From positions 53,579 to 117,578 of the forward strand of contig NZ_NRSK01000006.1 of assembly GCF_016584115.1 (NCBI RefSeq): DNA of 64,000 nt, written 5' to 3'. The DNA is from Ectothiorhodospira mobilis. GTDB taxonomy: Bacteria > Pseudomonadota > Gammaproteobacteria > Ectothiorhodospirales > Ectothiorhodospiraceae. Under the pieces are notes generated by a model. The model saw only the letters and a program-made list of their open reading frames with translations. It was not told where the DNA came from and did no database searches. Positions 9,194 through 18,050 of this stretch are shown piece after piece (positions within the stretch are counted from its first letter, which is position 1; every line of letters starts with the position of its first letter). A program made the translations under genes and the position numbers.

Positions 9194-10033
9194 ATGCCCG
9201 GACTGATCGCCCGCCATCGGGGGGTGTTTCTCGCCGTGCTTGCGGCGCATCTGCTCCTGCTGGCGGCCCTGGGTTTGCGGCTGGAGTGGGTCCCGCCCGC
9301 GCCGGAACCGGGGCCTTCGCCGCAGGTGGAGGTGATCGAGGCCATGGCCGTCTCCGGAGAGGCCTTCGACCAGGCCCGCCAGGCCCGGATGGAGGCGGAG
9401 CGCCAGCGTCAGGCGGAACTGGAACGCCAGCGCCGGGAGGAGGCGGAGCGCCAGCGCCAGGCGGAGCTGGAACGCCAGCGCCGGGAGGAGGCGGAGCGCC
9501 AGCGTCAGGCGGAACTGGAACGCCAGCGCCGGGAGGAGGCGGAGCGCCAGCGCCAGGCGGAGCTGGAACGCCAGCGGCGGGAGGAGGCGGAGCGCCAGCG
9601 TCAGGCGGAGCTGGAGCGCCAGCGCCGGGAGGAGGCGGAACGCCAGCGCCAGGCGGAGCTGGAACGCCAGCGCCAGGCGGAGCTGGAACGCCAGCGCCAG
9701 CTGGAGGCGGAGCGTCGCCGGGAGATGCTGATGCAAGAGCAACGGCGCCGGGAACAGGCCCGCCTGGAGGCGGAATACGTGGCCCGGATCCAATACGCCG
9801 TGGAGCGCAACTGGCGCCTGCCCTCGGGGGAACAGGCCGGCCAGAGTGCCGTGGTGTTCGTGCGCCAGACCCCCGGTGGTTACATCCGCGAGGTCCGGGT
9901 GGAGCAGTGCAACGGTACACCCCTGTTCTGTGATTCCGTGGAACGGGCCGTGCGCCTGGCCGAGCCATTGCCCGAGCCACCGGATCCGGACCTGTTCCAG
10001 CGGGAGATCCGCTTCACATTCGCCCCGTCCTGA
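9194..10033 (+). CDS. tolA: Tol-Pal system protein TolA with repeat-built coiled coil
   Basis: A 279-residue TolA: N-terminal membrane anchor (about residues 10-30), a long charged helix (about 60-185), and a C-terminal domain starting near [16 protein letters not shown] with two cysteines, the part that meets TolB and Pal. The helix is made of near-identical 16-residue Glu/Arg/Gln units rather than the Ala/Lys-rich repeats of E. coli TolA, and the protein is shorter than that 421-residue homologue. In the anchor helix His19 is present, but the Ser usually four residues before it (SxxxH motif) is Val15. Position after tolR supports the call. Confidence 0.93.
   Translation: MPGLIARHRGVFLAVLAAHLLLLAALGLRLEWVPPAPEPGPSPQVEVIEAMAVSGEAFDQARQARMEAERQRQAELERQRREEAERQRQAELERQRREEAERQRQAELERQRREEAERQRQAELERQRREEAERQRQAELERQRREEAERQRQAELERQRQAELERQRQLEAERRREMLMQEQRRREQARLEAEYVARIQYAVERNWRLPSGEQAGQSAVVFVRQTPGGYIREVRVEQCNGTPLFCDSVERAVRLAEPLPEPPDPDLFQREIRFTFAPS
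9392..9709 (+). repeat. 48-bp tandem repeats inside tolA
   Basis: Five complete 48-base units begin at 9392, 9440, 9488, 9536 and 9584; from 9632 a degenerate tail repeats shorter 24-base pieces (AELERQRQ). Each unit encodes [16 protein letters not shown]. Units differ by a few silent changes: units 1 and 3 share the CGTCAG/GAACTG variants while units 2 and 4 carry CGCCAG/GAGCTG, giving a 96-base higher-order pattern. This indicates expansion by unequal crossing-over or slippage, with the number of units probably variable among strains. Confidence 0.95.
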
Positions 10034-10082
10034 TGCACGCCGGGGCCAGACTGACACCGAGCTCGGGATGCGGGAGCGACCC

Positions 10083-11381
10083 ATGATGGTAAGAAGAATC
10101 CTACTGATCCTGATGCTGCTGTGGCTGCCCGGCCTCGTCCAGGCGGCCCTGGAGATCCGTGTCACCCAGGGGGTGGAGGGGGCCACGCCGGTGGCCGTGG
10201 TGCCCTTCGCCTGGTCCGGCGAGGCGCAGCCGCCGCAGGACCTGGCGGCCATCGTGACCGCCGACCTGGGGCGCAGCGGCCGCTTCGCCCCCGTGGAGCC
10301 TGAGGATCTCCCCGCCCGTCCCCATGCCCTGGACCAGGTGGAGATGGAGCGCTGGCGTGGCGGCGTGAGCGATTATCTGGTGGTGGGCCGGCTGGATCGC
10401 CTGCAGGACGGCCGCTTCCAGGTCCGGTTCCAGCTCATCGACGTGGTCTCCGGGCGGGAGATGGAGGGCTACCGCCTCACGGTGCCGGGGGAGCGCCTGC
10501 GCCGCGCCGCCCACCGCATCAGCGATATCGTCTACGAACGCCTCACCGGCGAGCGGGGGGCCTTCGACACCCGGGTGGCCTATGTCCGCGTCCTCCGGGA
10601 CGGGGAGGATACCCGCTACGCCCTGCAGGTGGCCGATGCCGACGGTCACGATCCCCGTACCGTGTTCCGTTCCCGGCGGCCCATCCTGTCCCCGTCCTGG
10701 GCCCCGGATGGCCAGCGTCTGGCCTATGTCTCCTTCGAGAACCGCCGCTCCGAGGTCTACATCCAGGACCTGGCCAGCGGCGAGCGCACCCGCCTGGCGT
10801 CCTATGCGGGGATCAACGGGGCCCCGGCCTGGTCCCCGGACGGCCAGCGGCTGGCCCTCACCCTGTCCCGGGAGGGAGACCCGGAGATCCATGTCCACGA
10901 CCTGCGGGATGGTTCCCTGCGCCGGGTGACCCGGAACAGGGCCATCGACACCGAACCCCAGTGGCTGCCCGACGGCCACTCTCTGATCTTCACCTCCGAT
11001 CGTGCCGGCCGGCCGCAGCTCTATCGGGTGGATCTGCGGGGGGGACGGCCGCAGCGCCTCACCTTCCAGGGACGCTACAATGGCGATGCCGCCGTCGCCC
11101 CCGATGGGGATCGCATCGCCATGGTGCACGGTGAGGACGGGCGCTTTCGCATCGCCCTGCTGGACCTTCGCGGGGGGGGTGGTTTACGGCCCCTCACCGA
11201 CGGCCCCATGGATGAATCCCCCAGCTTCGCGCCCAACGGCAGCATGCTCCTCTATGCCGCCACCGCCCGCGACGGCCGGGGCGTGCTGGCGGCGGTGAGC
11301 GCCGACGGCCGGGTGCACCAGCGCCTGGTGCTGCAGGAGGGCGAGGTGCGCGAACCGGCCTGGTCGCCGTTTCTGGACTGA
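10083..11381 (+). CDS. tolB: Tol-Pal system periplasmic protein TolB
   Basis: A 432-residue periplasmic beta-propeller. The signal peptide (MMVRRILLILMLLWLPGLVQA) is followed by the N-terminal domain (ALEIRVTQGVEGATPVAVVPF) and repeated WD40-like blades with the motif SPxWAPDGQRLAYVS and AWSPDGQRLAL. TolB shuttles between TolA and Pal. ATG at 10083 is chosen for its GGGAG Shine-Dalgarno at 10072-10076 and for the signal peptide; an in-frame ATG at 10068 is an alternative. Confidence 0.96.
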   Translation: MMVRRILLILMLLWLPGLVQAALEIRVTQGVEGATPVAVVPFAWSGEAQPPQDLAAIVTADLGRSGRFAPVEPEDLPARPHALDQVEMERWRGGVSDYLVVGRLDRLQDGRFQVRFQLIDVVSGREMEGYRLTVPGERLRRAAHRISDIVYERLTGERGAFDTRVAYVRVLRDGEDTRYALQVADADGHDPRTVFRSRRPILSPSWAPDGQRLAYVSFENRRSEVYIQDLASGERTRLASYAGINGAPAWSPDGQRLALTLSREGDPEIHVHDLRDGSLRRVTRNRAIDTEPQWLPDGHSLIFTSDRAGRPQLYRVDLRGGRPQRLTFQGRYNGDAAVAPDGDRIAMVHGEDGRFRIALLDLRGGGGLRPLTDGPMDESPSFAPNGSMLLYAATARDGRGVLAAVSADGRVHQRLVLQEGEVREPAWSPFLD

Positions 11382-11436
11382 ACCGTCAGGTTGGCGGTCG
11401 AATCTTCTCAACCCAGTCATTCCGAGGACATCATCC

Positions 11437-12024
11437 ATGCCCGTCTCTAGCATCGACCCCAAGGCCCTCAAGATCCTGATCCCCCTTCTGCTGACGGCGA
11501 CCCTGGCGGCCTGCGCCACGGTGGAGCGCAGCCCCGGGGCAGGCGGTGACCGCTCCCCCGCGGAGAGCTCTGGGGGCGTGGCGGGCGATGCCCGCGGCGC
11601 CGGCGATGCCGGGGTGGAGGTCCGCGGCCTGGAGGACGGGGAGGGGATCGCCCTGGATCCCCTGGAGGATCCCGACAGCCCCCTCTCCCGGCGGGTGATC
11701 CACTTCGGTTTCGACAAGGACACCGTGGACGCCCAATACCTGGACCTCATCGCCGCCCACGGGGACTATCTGGCGCGCAATCCCGACCGGGCGGTGCGCC
11801 TGGAGGGCCACACCGACGAACGGGGTACCCGGGAGTACAACCTGGCCCTGGGGGAGCGCCGCGCCCGGGCGGTGCAGCGCATGCTGGAGCTGCAGGGGGC
11901 CTCCGCGGATCAGATCCAGGTGGTGAGCTATGGCGAGGAGATGCCCGCGGACCCGGCCAGCAACGAGGCGGCCTGGGAGCGGAACCGGCGCGTGGAGATC
12001 GTCTATGAGGGGGATCAGGGATGA
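11437..12024 (+). CDS. pal: Peptidoglycan-associated lipoprotein Pal
   Basis: A 195-residue outer-membrane lipoprotein. The lipobox is LAAC with lipidated Cys26 and Ala at +2, consistent with Lol export to the outer membrane. A low-complexity linker (about residues 30-85) precedes the OmpA-like domain: IHFGFDKDTVD, EGHTDERGTREYN and ERNRRVEI, which binds diaminopimelate of peptidoglycan. The linker is Gly/Ala/Glu rich and longer than in E. coli. The stop overlaps the cpoB start as ATGA. Confidence 0.96.
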   Translation: MPVSSIDPKALKILIPLLLTATLAACATVERSPGAGGDRSPAESSGGVAGDARGAGDAGVEVRGLEDGEGIALDPLEDPDSPLSRRVIHFGFDKDTVDAQYLDLIAAHGDYLARNPDRAVRLEGHTDERGTREYNLALGERRARAVQRMLELQGASADQIQVVSYGEEMPADPASNEAAWERNRRVEIVYEGDQG

Positions 12025-12830
12025 TTTTCGATCCCCACCGGCTGCCTCCCCTCCTGCTGTCGCCGCTGCTGGCGGCCCTGCTCACCCTGCCGGCCCAGGC
12101 CCAGCAGTCTGCCGGGGGGGCCGGGACGCTGGAGGCCCGGGTGGAGCGGCTGGAACGCATCCTGGACAATGCCGACCTCATGGGACTGTTCAACCGCCTG
12201 CAGGCCCTGGAGGCCCAGGTGCGGGAACTGCGGGGGGACAACGAGGCCCTGCGCCACGAACTGGAGCGGCTGAAGACGCGGCAGCGGGACCTGTACCTGG
12301 ATGTGGACGGCCGTCTGCAGGCCCTGGAGCAGGCGGGGGCCTCTGCGCACGGGGAGGGAGGCAACGCCCCCCAGGCCATCCAGCCCCTGCCGCGGCCGGG
12401 AGAGGGTCCGGGAGAGGGTGATGCACCCCCGGCGCAGGGGGATGGGGAGGATCAGGCGGCCTATCAGGCGGCCTTCGACCGGCTGCGGGCGGGGGCGTAC
12501 CGTAAGGCCATCGAGGCCTTCTCCACCTTCCTGAAGACCCATCCCGACAGCCCCCTGGCGGCCAACGCCCAGTACTGGCTGGGGGAGGGGTACTACGTGA
12601 CCGGCGACTTCGAGCGCGCCCTGGAGGCCTTCGCGGCAGTGCCCGGGACCTATCCCGAGAGCAACAAGGTGCCGGATGCCCGCCTCAAGCAGGGATATAC
12701 CCTCTACGAACTGGAACGCTGGTCGGCGGCCCGGGAGGTGCTGGAGGCGGTGCGCACGGACTATCCGGACACCACCGTGGCGCGGCTGGCAGAGCAGCGC
12801 CTGCAGATGCTCGGCGAGCGGGGTGAGTGA
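12021..12830 (+). CDS. cpoB: Cell-division coordinator CpoB (YbgF)
   Basis: A 269-residue periplasmic protein: signal peptide ending near PAQA|QQ, an N-terminal coiled coil (about residues 38-105, LEARVERLERILDN ... LERLKTRQ), a low-complexity linker, and C-terminal TPR repeats (AAFDRLRAGAYRKAIEAF ... NAQYWLGEGYYVTGDF). CpoB links Tol-Pal with PBP1B during constriction. The ATG overlaps the pal stop (ATGA), and its own end overlaps queE by 8 bases. Confidence 0.94.
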   Translation: MIFDPHRLPPLLLSPLLAALLTLPAQAQQSAGGAGTLEARVERLERILDNADLMGLFNRLQALEAQVRELRGDNEALRHELERLKTRQRDLYLDVDGRLQALEQAGASAHGEGGNAPQAIQPLPRPGEGPGEGDAPPAQGDGEDQAAYQAAFDRLRAGAYRKAIEAFSTFLKTHPDSPLAANAQYWLGEGYYVTGDFERALEAFAAVPGTYPESNKVPDARLKQGYTLYELERWSAAREVLEAVRTDYPDTTVARLAEQRLQMLGERGE

Positions 12831-13515
12831 GATCAGCGGGGCCGGGGTCCCCCCATCGCCGCCCCCCGCCCGCGGATCCGGCCTGCGGGTGACGGAGATC
12901 TTCACCTCCCTGCAGGGGGAGGCCCGGGAGATGGGGCGGCCCACGGTCTTTGTCCGCCTCACCGGCTGTCCGCTGCGCTGCCGCTACTGCGACACCGCCC
13001 ATGCCTTCTCCGGAGGGACGGTCCGCTCTCTGGAGGGGGTGCTGGAGCAGGTGGCCGCGGCGGGGGTCGGACCGGTGTGCGTCACCGGGGGGGAGCCCCT
13101 GGCCCAACCCGCCTGTCTGCCCCTGCTGTCCGCCCTGTGCGACGCCGGTCATGAGGTCTCCCTGGAGACCGGGGGCGCCCTGGATGTCTCCGGCGTGGAC
13201 CCCCGGGTGGTGAAGGTACTGGATCTCAAGACCCCGGGCTCCGGCGAGTCGCACCGCAACCTCTGGTCCAATCTGGACCACCTGGGCCCCCGGGACCAGG
13301 TGAAGTTCGTCCTGATGGACCGGGCCGACTACGACTGGGCCCGGTGGGTGATGGAACGCCACGCACTGCCCGAGCGGGTGGAGGTGCTCCTGTCCCCCGT
13401 GGCGGACCGCCTCTCCCCCGTGGAGTTGGCGGAGTGGATCGTGGCCGACCGCCTGCCGGTGCGCTTCCAGTGGCAGTTGCACAAGCTGCTCTGGGGGGAT
13501 GCCCGGGGACGCTGA
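12823..13515 (+). CDS. queE: 7-carboxy-7-deazaguanine synthase QueE
   Basis: A 230-residue radical-SAM enzyme that makes 7-carboxy-7-deazaguanine from 6-carboxytetrahydropterin for queuosine. The cluster-binding motif is CPLRCRYC (Cx3Cx2C), preceded by [19 protein letters not shown] and followed by TGGEPL and [13 protein letters not shown] at 12823 is the likely start because it is the last plausible start before the conserved core; it lies within cpoB (8-base overlap). A GTG nearer the core (about 12888) is an alternative. Adjacent queC supports the pathway. Confidence 0.93.
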   Translation: MSEISGAGVPPSPPPARGSGLRVTEIFTSLQGEAREMGRPTVFVRLTGCPLRCRYCDTAHAFSGGTVRSLEGVLEQVAAAGVGPVCVTGGEPLAQPACLPLLSALCDAGHEVSLETGGALDVSGVDPRVVKVLDLKTPGSGESHRNLWSNLDHLGPRDQVKFVLMDRADYDWARWVMERHALPERVEVLLSPVADRLSPVELAEWIVADRLPVRFQWQLHKLLWGDARGR

Positions 13516-13574
13516 GCCCCGCGCCCCCGGTCTCCCGTTTCAATTCCGCCCGTCCAATTCTGAAGGTCAGTCCC

Positions 13575-14243
13575 ATGAATAGAGCCGTCGTCCTCCTCTC
13601 CGGGGGCATGGATTCCGCCACCGTCCTGGCCTTGGCCCGGGCCGAGGGATTCGAGTGCCATTGCCTGAGCTTTCGCTACGGTCAGCGCCACCAGGCCGAG
13701 TTGCGGGCCGCCGCCGATCTGGCCGGGGCCCTGGGGGCGGTGGATCACCGGGTGGTGGATCTGAACCTGGCCCTGTTCGGCGGTTCGGCCCTCACCGACG
13801 AGGCCATCCAGGTGCCCGAGACCCCGGGGGAGGGGATCCCGGTGACCTATGTGCCCGCCCGCAATACGGTGTTCCTCTCCATCGCCCTGGCCTGGGCGGA
13901 GGTGCTCCAGGCCCGGGATCTGTTCATCGGCGTCAACGCCGTGGACTACTCCGGCTATCCCGACTGCCGACCCGCCTTCATCGAGGCCTTCGAGACCATG
14001 GCCAATCTGGCCACCAAGGCCGGGGTGGAGGGGGATCGCTTCCATATCCGTACCCCGCTGATGCAGCTCTCCAAGGCGGAGATCATCCGCCGGGGCACGG
14101 CGGCGGGGGTGGACTTCGCCCGCACCGTGTCCTGCTACCAGGCCGACGATCAGGGGCGCGCCTGCGGGGTGTGTGACGCCTGCCGCCTGCGGGCCCGGGG
14201 GTTCGCCGAGGCGGGCCTGCCCGATCCCACCCGCTATCGCTGA
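13575..14243 (+). CDS. queC: 7-cyano-7-deazaguanine synthase QueC
   Basis: A 222-residue PP-loop ATPase. The pyrophosphate-binding motif SGGMDS lies at residues 9-14, [10 protein letters not shown] is conserved, and the C-terminal [17 protein letters not shown] carries the four zinc-ligand cysteines. It converts the QueE product to preQ0. Start ATG at 13575 follows a GAAGGT motif. The 60-base gap after queE contains no obvious preQ1 riboswitch. Confidence 0.96.
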   Translation: MNRAVVLLSGGMDSATVLALARAEGFECHCLSFRYGQRHQAELRAAADLAGALGAVDHRVVDLNLALFGGSALTDEAIQVPETPGEGIPVTYVPARNTVFLSIALAWAEVLQARDLFIGVNAVDYSGYPDCRPAFIEAFETMANLATKAGVEGDRFHIRTPLMQLSKAEIIRRGTAAGVDFARTVSCYQADDQGRACGVCDACRLRARGFAEAGLPDPTRYR

Positions 14244-14392
14244 GGGGACGCCTGCAGGGGATGGACAAACCCCCTTGATCCGGGTATCGAAAAGACTGAA
14301 TGGGGGCGCCCCGGCCCCTGGGGCAGAATGGGGCCCGAGGCATCCGGCATCCACCGGCGCGCCCGCGCGCCGCAACACCTGAAGGAGGGGCG

Positions 14393-15661
14393 ATGACCTT
14401 CGAGAGCTTCGGCACGGCCGCGGCCGCCATGCTGGCCGGCGTCTTCTTCCTGGCCTTCATCCTGGGGGCGGTGGTCCAAAAGACCCAGTTCTGCACCATG
14501 GGGGCCGTATCCGACTGGGTGAACATGGGGGATCTGGGCCGCATGCGCGCCTGGCTCCTGGCCATCGCCGTGGCCATGCTGGGGGTGGCGCTCTTGGAAC
14601 CCCTGGGCCTGATCCAGGCCGACGGCGCCTTCCCGCCCTACCGGGCCGCCAGTTTCGCCTGGGTGGAGCACGTGCTGGGGGGCTTTCTGTTCGGCATCGG
14701 CATGACCCTGGCCAGCGGCTGCGGAAACAAGACCCTGGTGCGCATCGGTGGGGGCAACCTCAAGTCCCTGGTGGTGCTGCTGGTCATCGCGGTGGTGGCC
14801 TATTTCATGATCAACCCCTTCCCCGGTACCGCCCACACCCTCTATTCCCTGTTCTTCCACCCCTGGACCTCGCCGCTGGCCATCGATCTGGGGCGTCCCC
14901 AGGACCTGGGCTCCCTGCTGGCCGGTTCCGCTTACGGCGCCTGGGCTCGCACCGTGATCGGCCTCCTGCTGGCGGTGGGGCTGATGGTGCTGCTGCTGCG
15001 CCACCGCGACTTCCGGCGCAACCGGGACCACGTCCTGGGGGGGCTGGTGGTGGGCCTGGCGGTGGTGGGGGCCTGGGTGGTCACCAGCATCGTCACCATC
15101 GACGATGGCTTCGGCGGCCAGGTACGTCCTTCGGCCTACGTGCAGGACTGGGCCTTCCTGGCGGACGGGCCCGGGGGCCGACCCGCCGAGGCGGCCCCAT
15201 GGTCGCCCCAGTCCTTCACCTTCATCAACCCCATGTCCCAGTCCCTGCGCTACGCGGTCAGCGGCTTCGACACGGCGGTGCTCTACCTGGGGGTGATGGC
15301 CCTTACGGGGGTGATCCTGGGGGCCTTGTTCTGGGCCCTGGTGTCCCGGGGGTTCCGTCTGGAATGGTTCGCCTCCGGGCGCGACTTCGTACATCACCTG
15401 CTGGGTGCCGTGCTCATGGCCGTGGGGGGTGTGCTGGGCATGGGCTGCACCATCGGCCAGGGGGTGACCGGTATCTCGGCCCTGGCCCTGGGCGGCTTCT
15501 TCACCTTCGCCAGCATCGTCTTCGGGGCCGCCCTCACCATGAAGATCCAGTACTACCGCATGCTCCACGAGGACGAGGCCAGCTTCCCCAAGGCCCTGGT
15601 GACCGCCCTGGTGGACATGCGCCTGCTGCCCCGCCGCCTGCGCCGGCTGGAGGCCCTCTAG
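14393..15661 (+). CDS. YeeE/YedE family sulfur transporter (TsuA-like)
   Basis: A 422-residue inner-membrane protein with about nine to eleven hydrophobic segments. Conserved cysteine motifs of the YeeE/YedE (PF04143) family are present: QFCTMGA, ASGCGNKT and GMGCTIGQG. Family members such as TsuA import thiosulfate by passing it along conserved cysteines; the substrate here is inferred. A strong Shine-Dalgarno (GAAGGAGGGG, 14381-14390) precedes the ATG at 14393. It stands alone, without a TusA-like partner gene beside it, and is followed by a very stable hairpin. Confidence 0.88.
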   Translation: MTFESFGTAAAAMLAGVFFLAFILGAVVQKTQFCTMGAVSDWVNMGDLGRMRAWLLAIAVAMLGVALLEPLGLIQADGAFPPYRAASFAWVEHVLGGFLFGIGMTLASGCGNKTLVRIGGGNLKSLVVLLVIAVVAYFMINPFPGTAHTLYSLFFHPWTSPLAIDLGRPQDLGSLLAGSAYGAWARTVIGLLLAVGLMVLLLRHRDFRRNRDHVLGGLVVGLAVVGAWVVTSIVTIDDGFGGQVRPSAYVQDWAFLADGPGGRPAEAAPWSPQSFTFINPMSQSLRYAVSGFDTAVLYLGVMALTGVILGALFWALVSRGFRLEWFASGRDFVHHLLGAVLMAVGGVLGMGCTIGQGVTGISALALGGFFTFASIVFGAALTMKIQYYRMLHEDEASFPKALVTALVDMRLLPRRLRRLEAL

Positions 15662-15667
15662 GCCCTT

Positions 15668-15703
15668 CCCGGGCGGGGGTGGGTTGGTTCACCCCCGCCC
15701 GGG
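15668..15703 (+). terminator. GC-rich hairpin after the TsuA-like gene
   Basis: A perfect 14-bp stem (CCCGGGCGGGGGTG / CACCCCCGCCCGGG) with an 8-base loop starts 7 bases after the stop codon at 15661. No T-run follows, so it is not a classical Rho-independent terminator; it may stabilise the 3' end or assist Rho. Between it and the tRNA at 15916 I see nothing else that can be supported. Confidence 0.6.
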
Positions 15704-15915
15704 GGGATTCGATCGGGAAGACGGGCCGATGGCCAACCAGCGCTGGGTCTCTGCCGGCGAAAAGATCGGGGTTGTTCAGGTCCCGGGATACCACAAGCCC
15801 CACGGGGCGGGGTCGGCAGGTCCTGACCGGAGCCGCTTGGGTGCCCCAGCGGTTCCGCGGGGATGACAAAGCAGATGAACCAGGGGAGAGGGTTCGGGTA
15901 ACTGCATGATTTAAT

Positions 15916-15991
15916 TGGTGGGTCGTGTAGGATTCGAACCTACGACCAATGGATTAAAAGTCCACTGCTCTACCAGCTGAGCTAACGACCC
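15916..15991 (-). tRNA. tRNA-Lys (UUU)
   Basis: A 76-base tRNA on the minus strand with acceptor stem GGGTCGT / ACGACCC, D-arm AGCTCAGCTGGTAGAGC, anticodon loop CTTTTAA (anticodon TTT), T-arm GGTTCGAATCC and an encoded CCA at 15918-15916. It is very similar to E. coli tRNA-Lys. Its 3' end faces the TsuA-like gene. Confidence 0.97.
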
Positions 15992-16032
15992 ACGGGGCGC
16001 TGGGGTAGGGGATACCCCACGAAAGGGCATGC

Positions 16033-16060
16033 ATGATACACGAACCGCCCCGGAATGCAA
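16033..16060 (-). promoter_or_regulatory. Promoter of tRNA-Lys
   Basis: Read on the minus strand, TTGCAT (16060-16055) and TATCAT (16038-16033) are separated by 16 bases, a good sigma-70 layout. Initiation near 16026 would leave a leader of about 35 bases before the tRNA 5' end at 15991. The rest of the 322-base gap up to 16313 holds no gene that I can support. Confidence 0.7.
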
Positions 16061-16313
16061 CCTACAGCCTTGTCCAACGACACATGAGCCGAAGCCGTAC
16101 CAACTCGCGGGCTGTGTCGGTATTGCCGGGCGCCACGAGAATGCCGTTCCCCTTTTTCGATCAAGCCGGCTTTCATGCCAGGGCATGTCCCCCTCCCCCC
16201 CCCCGGATCGGATCACCGGGACTTTCACAGTCGCTTCCGTCGGTCTGCATGGATCATTGGGAAAATGCCGGGATGATCAATCGACCGACTTGAGATTACG
16301 TGCCCGGAACGAT

Positions 16314-17618
16314 TCACATGGCTTGCAATACGGCGTAGAGCCCCAGAACGGCACAGGCTGCGAGGTACATGATCACGGTATAGCCCGCATTCCAGAACAG
16401 CAGATTCCGCGACCGGAGATCGTAGTGGCCCGCAACGGCGAGATTCAGTCCGGACAAGGGACTGGCATTGATCCCGATGGCCCAGGCGGCTAGGAAGGTC
16501 GCACCGAGCAAGTTGGGGTCGTCGGTGACTGGCATCAGAACGGTACCCAGCACGGCGATACTGGCAGCGGGATGGACCCCGATCACGGAGGCCAGAATCA
16601 GCAAGGCGAGCGTGATGGCGGCCTCGACGCCGCCGAAGCTGGTGAAGGGTAACCAGTCGTTGCCCAGCACCGTCAGCACGCTGCTCAATCCGCCTGCCAG
16701 AACGCCGGCGGAAAGAAACAGCCAGAGCTCGTTGACCATCCGCGGGAGCTTGTGTCCGACGTGGTGGTGCATCACCGGCACCAGGCGCTGCGGCTGCCCC
16801 GACAGCCGGATCACCGCTGCCGCCGGCCCGAGAACGGCGATCATCGCCAGCACCGACCACTCCGGATGCCACTGGTGCAGACTCAGCACGGCCAGTGCCA
16901 GCAGCCCTGGTAGCCAGAGCGTACCCAGACGGATGGGATAGCCCACAAAGCCCGCATCGTCATGGGTGTCTCGATCGAGCAGAGTCACCAGCAGCGCAAT
17001 CACCGCCAAAGGCAGGCCAATGGCCATCAGCCGGGTCGGCGATGATCCCGGGGCATAGATCAATACTGTGGCCATGGCAGCGAAGAAAGGCGACCAGAAG
17101 GAGGCGCTGGAAAAGCTTCGCGTAATCACCGTCGCCTGACGCCGCGTCAAACGGCCATTGCGCTGCATGTGGTCGCCGGTAATGAAGACCGCGGAAAGAT
17201 TGATCACCGCCCCGAAGAGATGGGTACTCAGCACCGTCCCCCGTAGCGCCCGCGGACCGGTGGCGTTTTGTCGTGCCGATTCACCGGCGTCCATGGGGAT
17301 CGCCAGTCGCAGAAAGCTCACGCCCGCTAACATAATCAACAGGGGCACGTTGGCCCCGAATATTCGTCCCCAGTCGAGTGTTGCCCCTTGGGCCCAGGCG
17401 ATGATGAGTCCGAGCATGCCTCCTCCGGCCAGCATCAAGCCCTGGCGACGCGCCAGAGTCCCGGCCGTAGGCCACAACAGCAGGCCCGCCCCCCAGGCGA
17501 ATGCGGCCGCCGGCCAACGGGGTATGTCGCCGAAGGCGTTCCATGTGCCAAACACCATCGCCAAACCCAACAGATAACCGGCGGTGGGCACGCGTGCTCG
17601 CTCCGGATTCGAAAACAA
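16314..17618 (-). CDS. Polytopic membrane transporter of uncertain family
   Basis: A 434-residue inner-membrane protein with about ten to twelve hydrophobic segments and no signal for a large soluble domain. Polar signature stretches are GVSFLRLAIP, TRSFSSASFWSPFFAAMATV, the loop MHHHVGHKLPRMVNELWLF, and GINASPLSGLNLAVAGHYD in a helix hairpin, a layout reminiscent of the ion-transporter superfamily (C4-dicarboxylate/arsenite/citrate carriers), but I do not recognise a specific family. The gene is visibly less GC-rich than its neighbours and uses more A/T-ending codons, which suggests transfer. It stands alone, reading towards tRNA-Lys, with no partner gene. Confidence 0.75.
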   Translation of the reverse strand: MFSNPERARVPTAGYLLGLAMVFGTWNAFGDIPRWPAAAFAWGAGLLLWPTAGTLARRQGLMLAGGGMLGLIIAWAQGATLDWGRIFGANVPLLIMLAGVSFLRLAIPMDAGESARQNATGPRALRGTVLSTHLFGAVINLSAVFITGDHMQRNGRLTRRQATVITRSFSSASFWSPFFAAMATVLIYAPGSSPTRLMAIGLPLAVIALLVTLLDRDTHDDAGFVGYPIRLGTLWLPGLLALAVLSLHQWHPEWSVLAMIAVLGPAAAVIRLSGQPQRLVPVMHHHVGHKLPRMVNELWLFLSAGVLAGGLSSVLTVLGNDWLPFTSFGGVEAAITLALLILASVIGVHPAASIAVLGTVLMPVTDDPNLLGATFLAAWAIGINASPLSGLNLAVAGHYDLRSRNLLFWNAGYTVIMYLAACAVLGLYAVLQAM

Positions 17619-17717
17619 AGGACTACCTCCGGGAAAAAACAGGACACAGCATCCCTGGAGCTGGTCATGCCGTGTTGATCGGTTGCCTCAACCAGCTCAC
17701 CTCGGCCGCCCTCCAGC

Positions 17718-17749
17718 CCCGCAGCTATTGTCGAGCCAATAGCTGCGGG
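17718..17749. repeat. Perfect 13-bp inverted repeat upstream of the transporter
   Basis: CCCGCAGCTATTG and CAATAGCTGCGGG flank a 6-base loop (TCGAGC). It lies about 100 bases upstream of the transporter start at 17618 (minus strand) and in neither neighbouring gene. It could be a hairpin in that gene's 5' leader, a regulator site, or the remains of a terminator; no T-run follows on either strand. Confidence 0.8.
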
Positions 17750-18014
17750 ATGGACGACCACCCGCTCCAGGTGCCGGCGGCGGAAACGATCTCGGTACTC
17801 AAACTATCGAAGGCCTTGCGGAAATCCACCAGCGCCACCGCCAGATGGATAGCGATCCCCATCCTTCCAGAAAGCACGCTTGTGCTGTCGGATGTCTCTG
17901 TTCATACCGGCACTTCCCCTCCATGGCTTGAGATCGTGCCGGTGACGATGAGGGATCAGCGGGGACCATGGAATACGGGTGCTACAGGACGGGTACTCAT
18001 GTAGAAATGCAGAT

Positions 18015-18050
18015 TGACATCCTCCCCGCCCTGAACGGCAGGGCTTGTCG
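18015..18050 (-). mobile_element. Solitary hairpin resembling an IS200/IS605-type end
   Basis: The stretch TTGACATCCTCCCCGCCCTG and the following short hairpin (GCCCTG, loop AACGG, CAGGGC at 18028-18044) look like the subterminal hairpin and tetranucleotide cleavage site at the end of IS200/IS605-family elements; on the minus strand it would end ..GAGGATGTCAA. No tnpA or tnpB gene is next to it, so at most this is a solo or relic end. The remainder of the gap from 17619 to 18174 has no supported gene. Confidence 0.35.

Noticed and set aside
9392..9709. CRISPR array
   Set aside because: The 48-bp units are contiguous with no unique spacers and lie inside a coding frame.
9286..9933. Gly/Ala/Pro-rich second-frame protein inside tolA
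   Set aside because: A frame shadow of the 48-bp repeats; no start signal and TolA is the conserved frame.
13516..13574. preQ1 riboswitch before queC
   Set aside because: The 59-base gap shows no preQ1-type aptamer pattern.
15916..15991. tRNA-Lys as integration site of the accessory patch
   Set aside because: Integration usually targets the tRNA 3' end, which faces left, while the odd patch lies on the 5' side; no duplicated 3' end was found by eye.
17742..17880. Reverse-transcriptase-like match (VDFRKAFDS) on the minus strand
   Set aside because: Only one short motif without the YADD box or neighbouring RT motifs; it is interrupted by a stop soon after.
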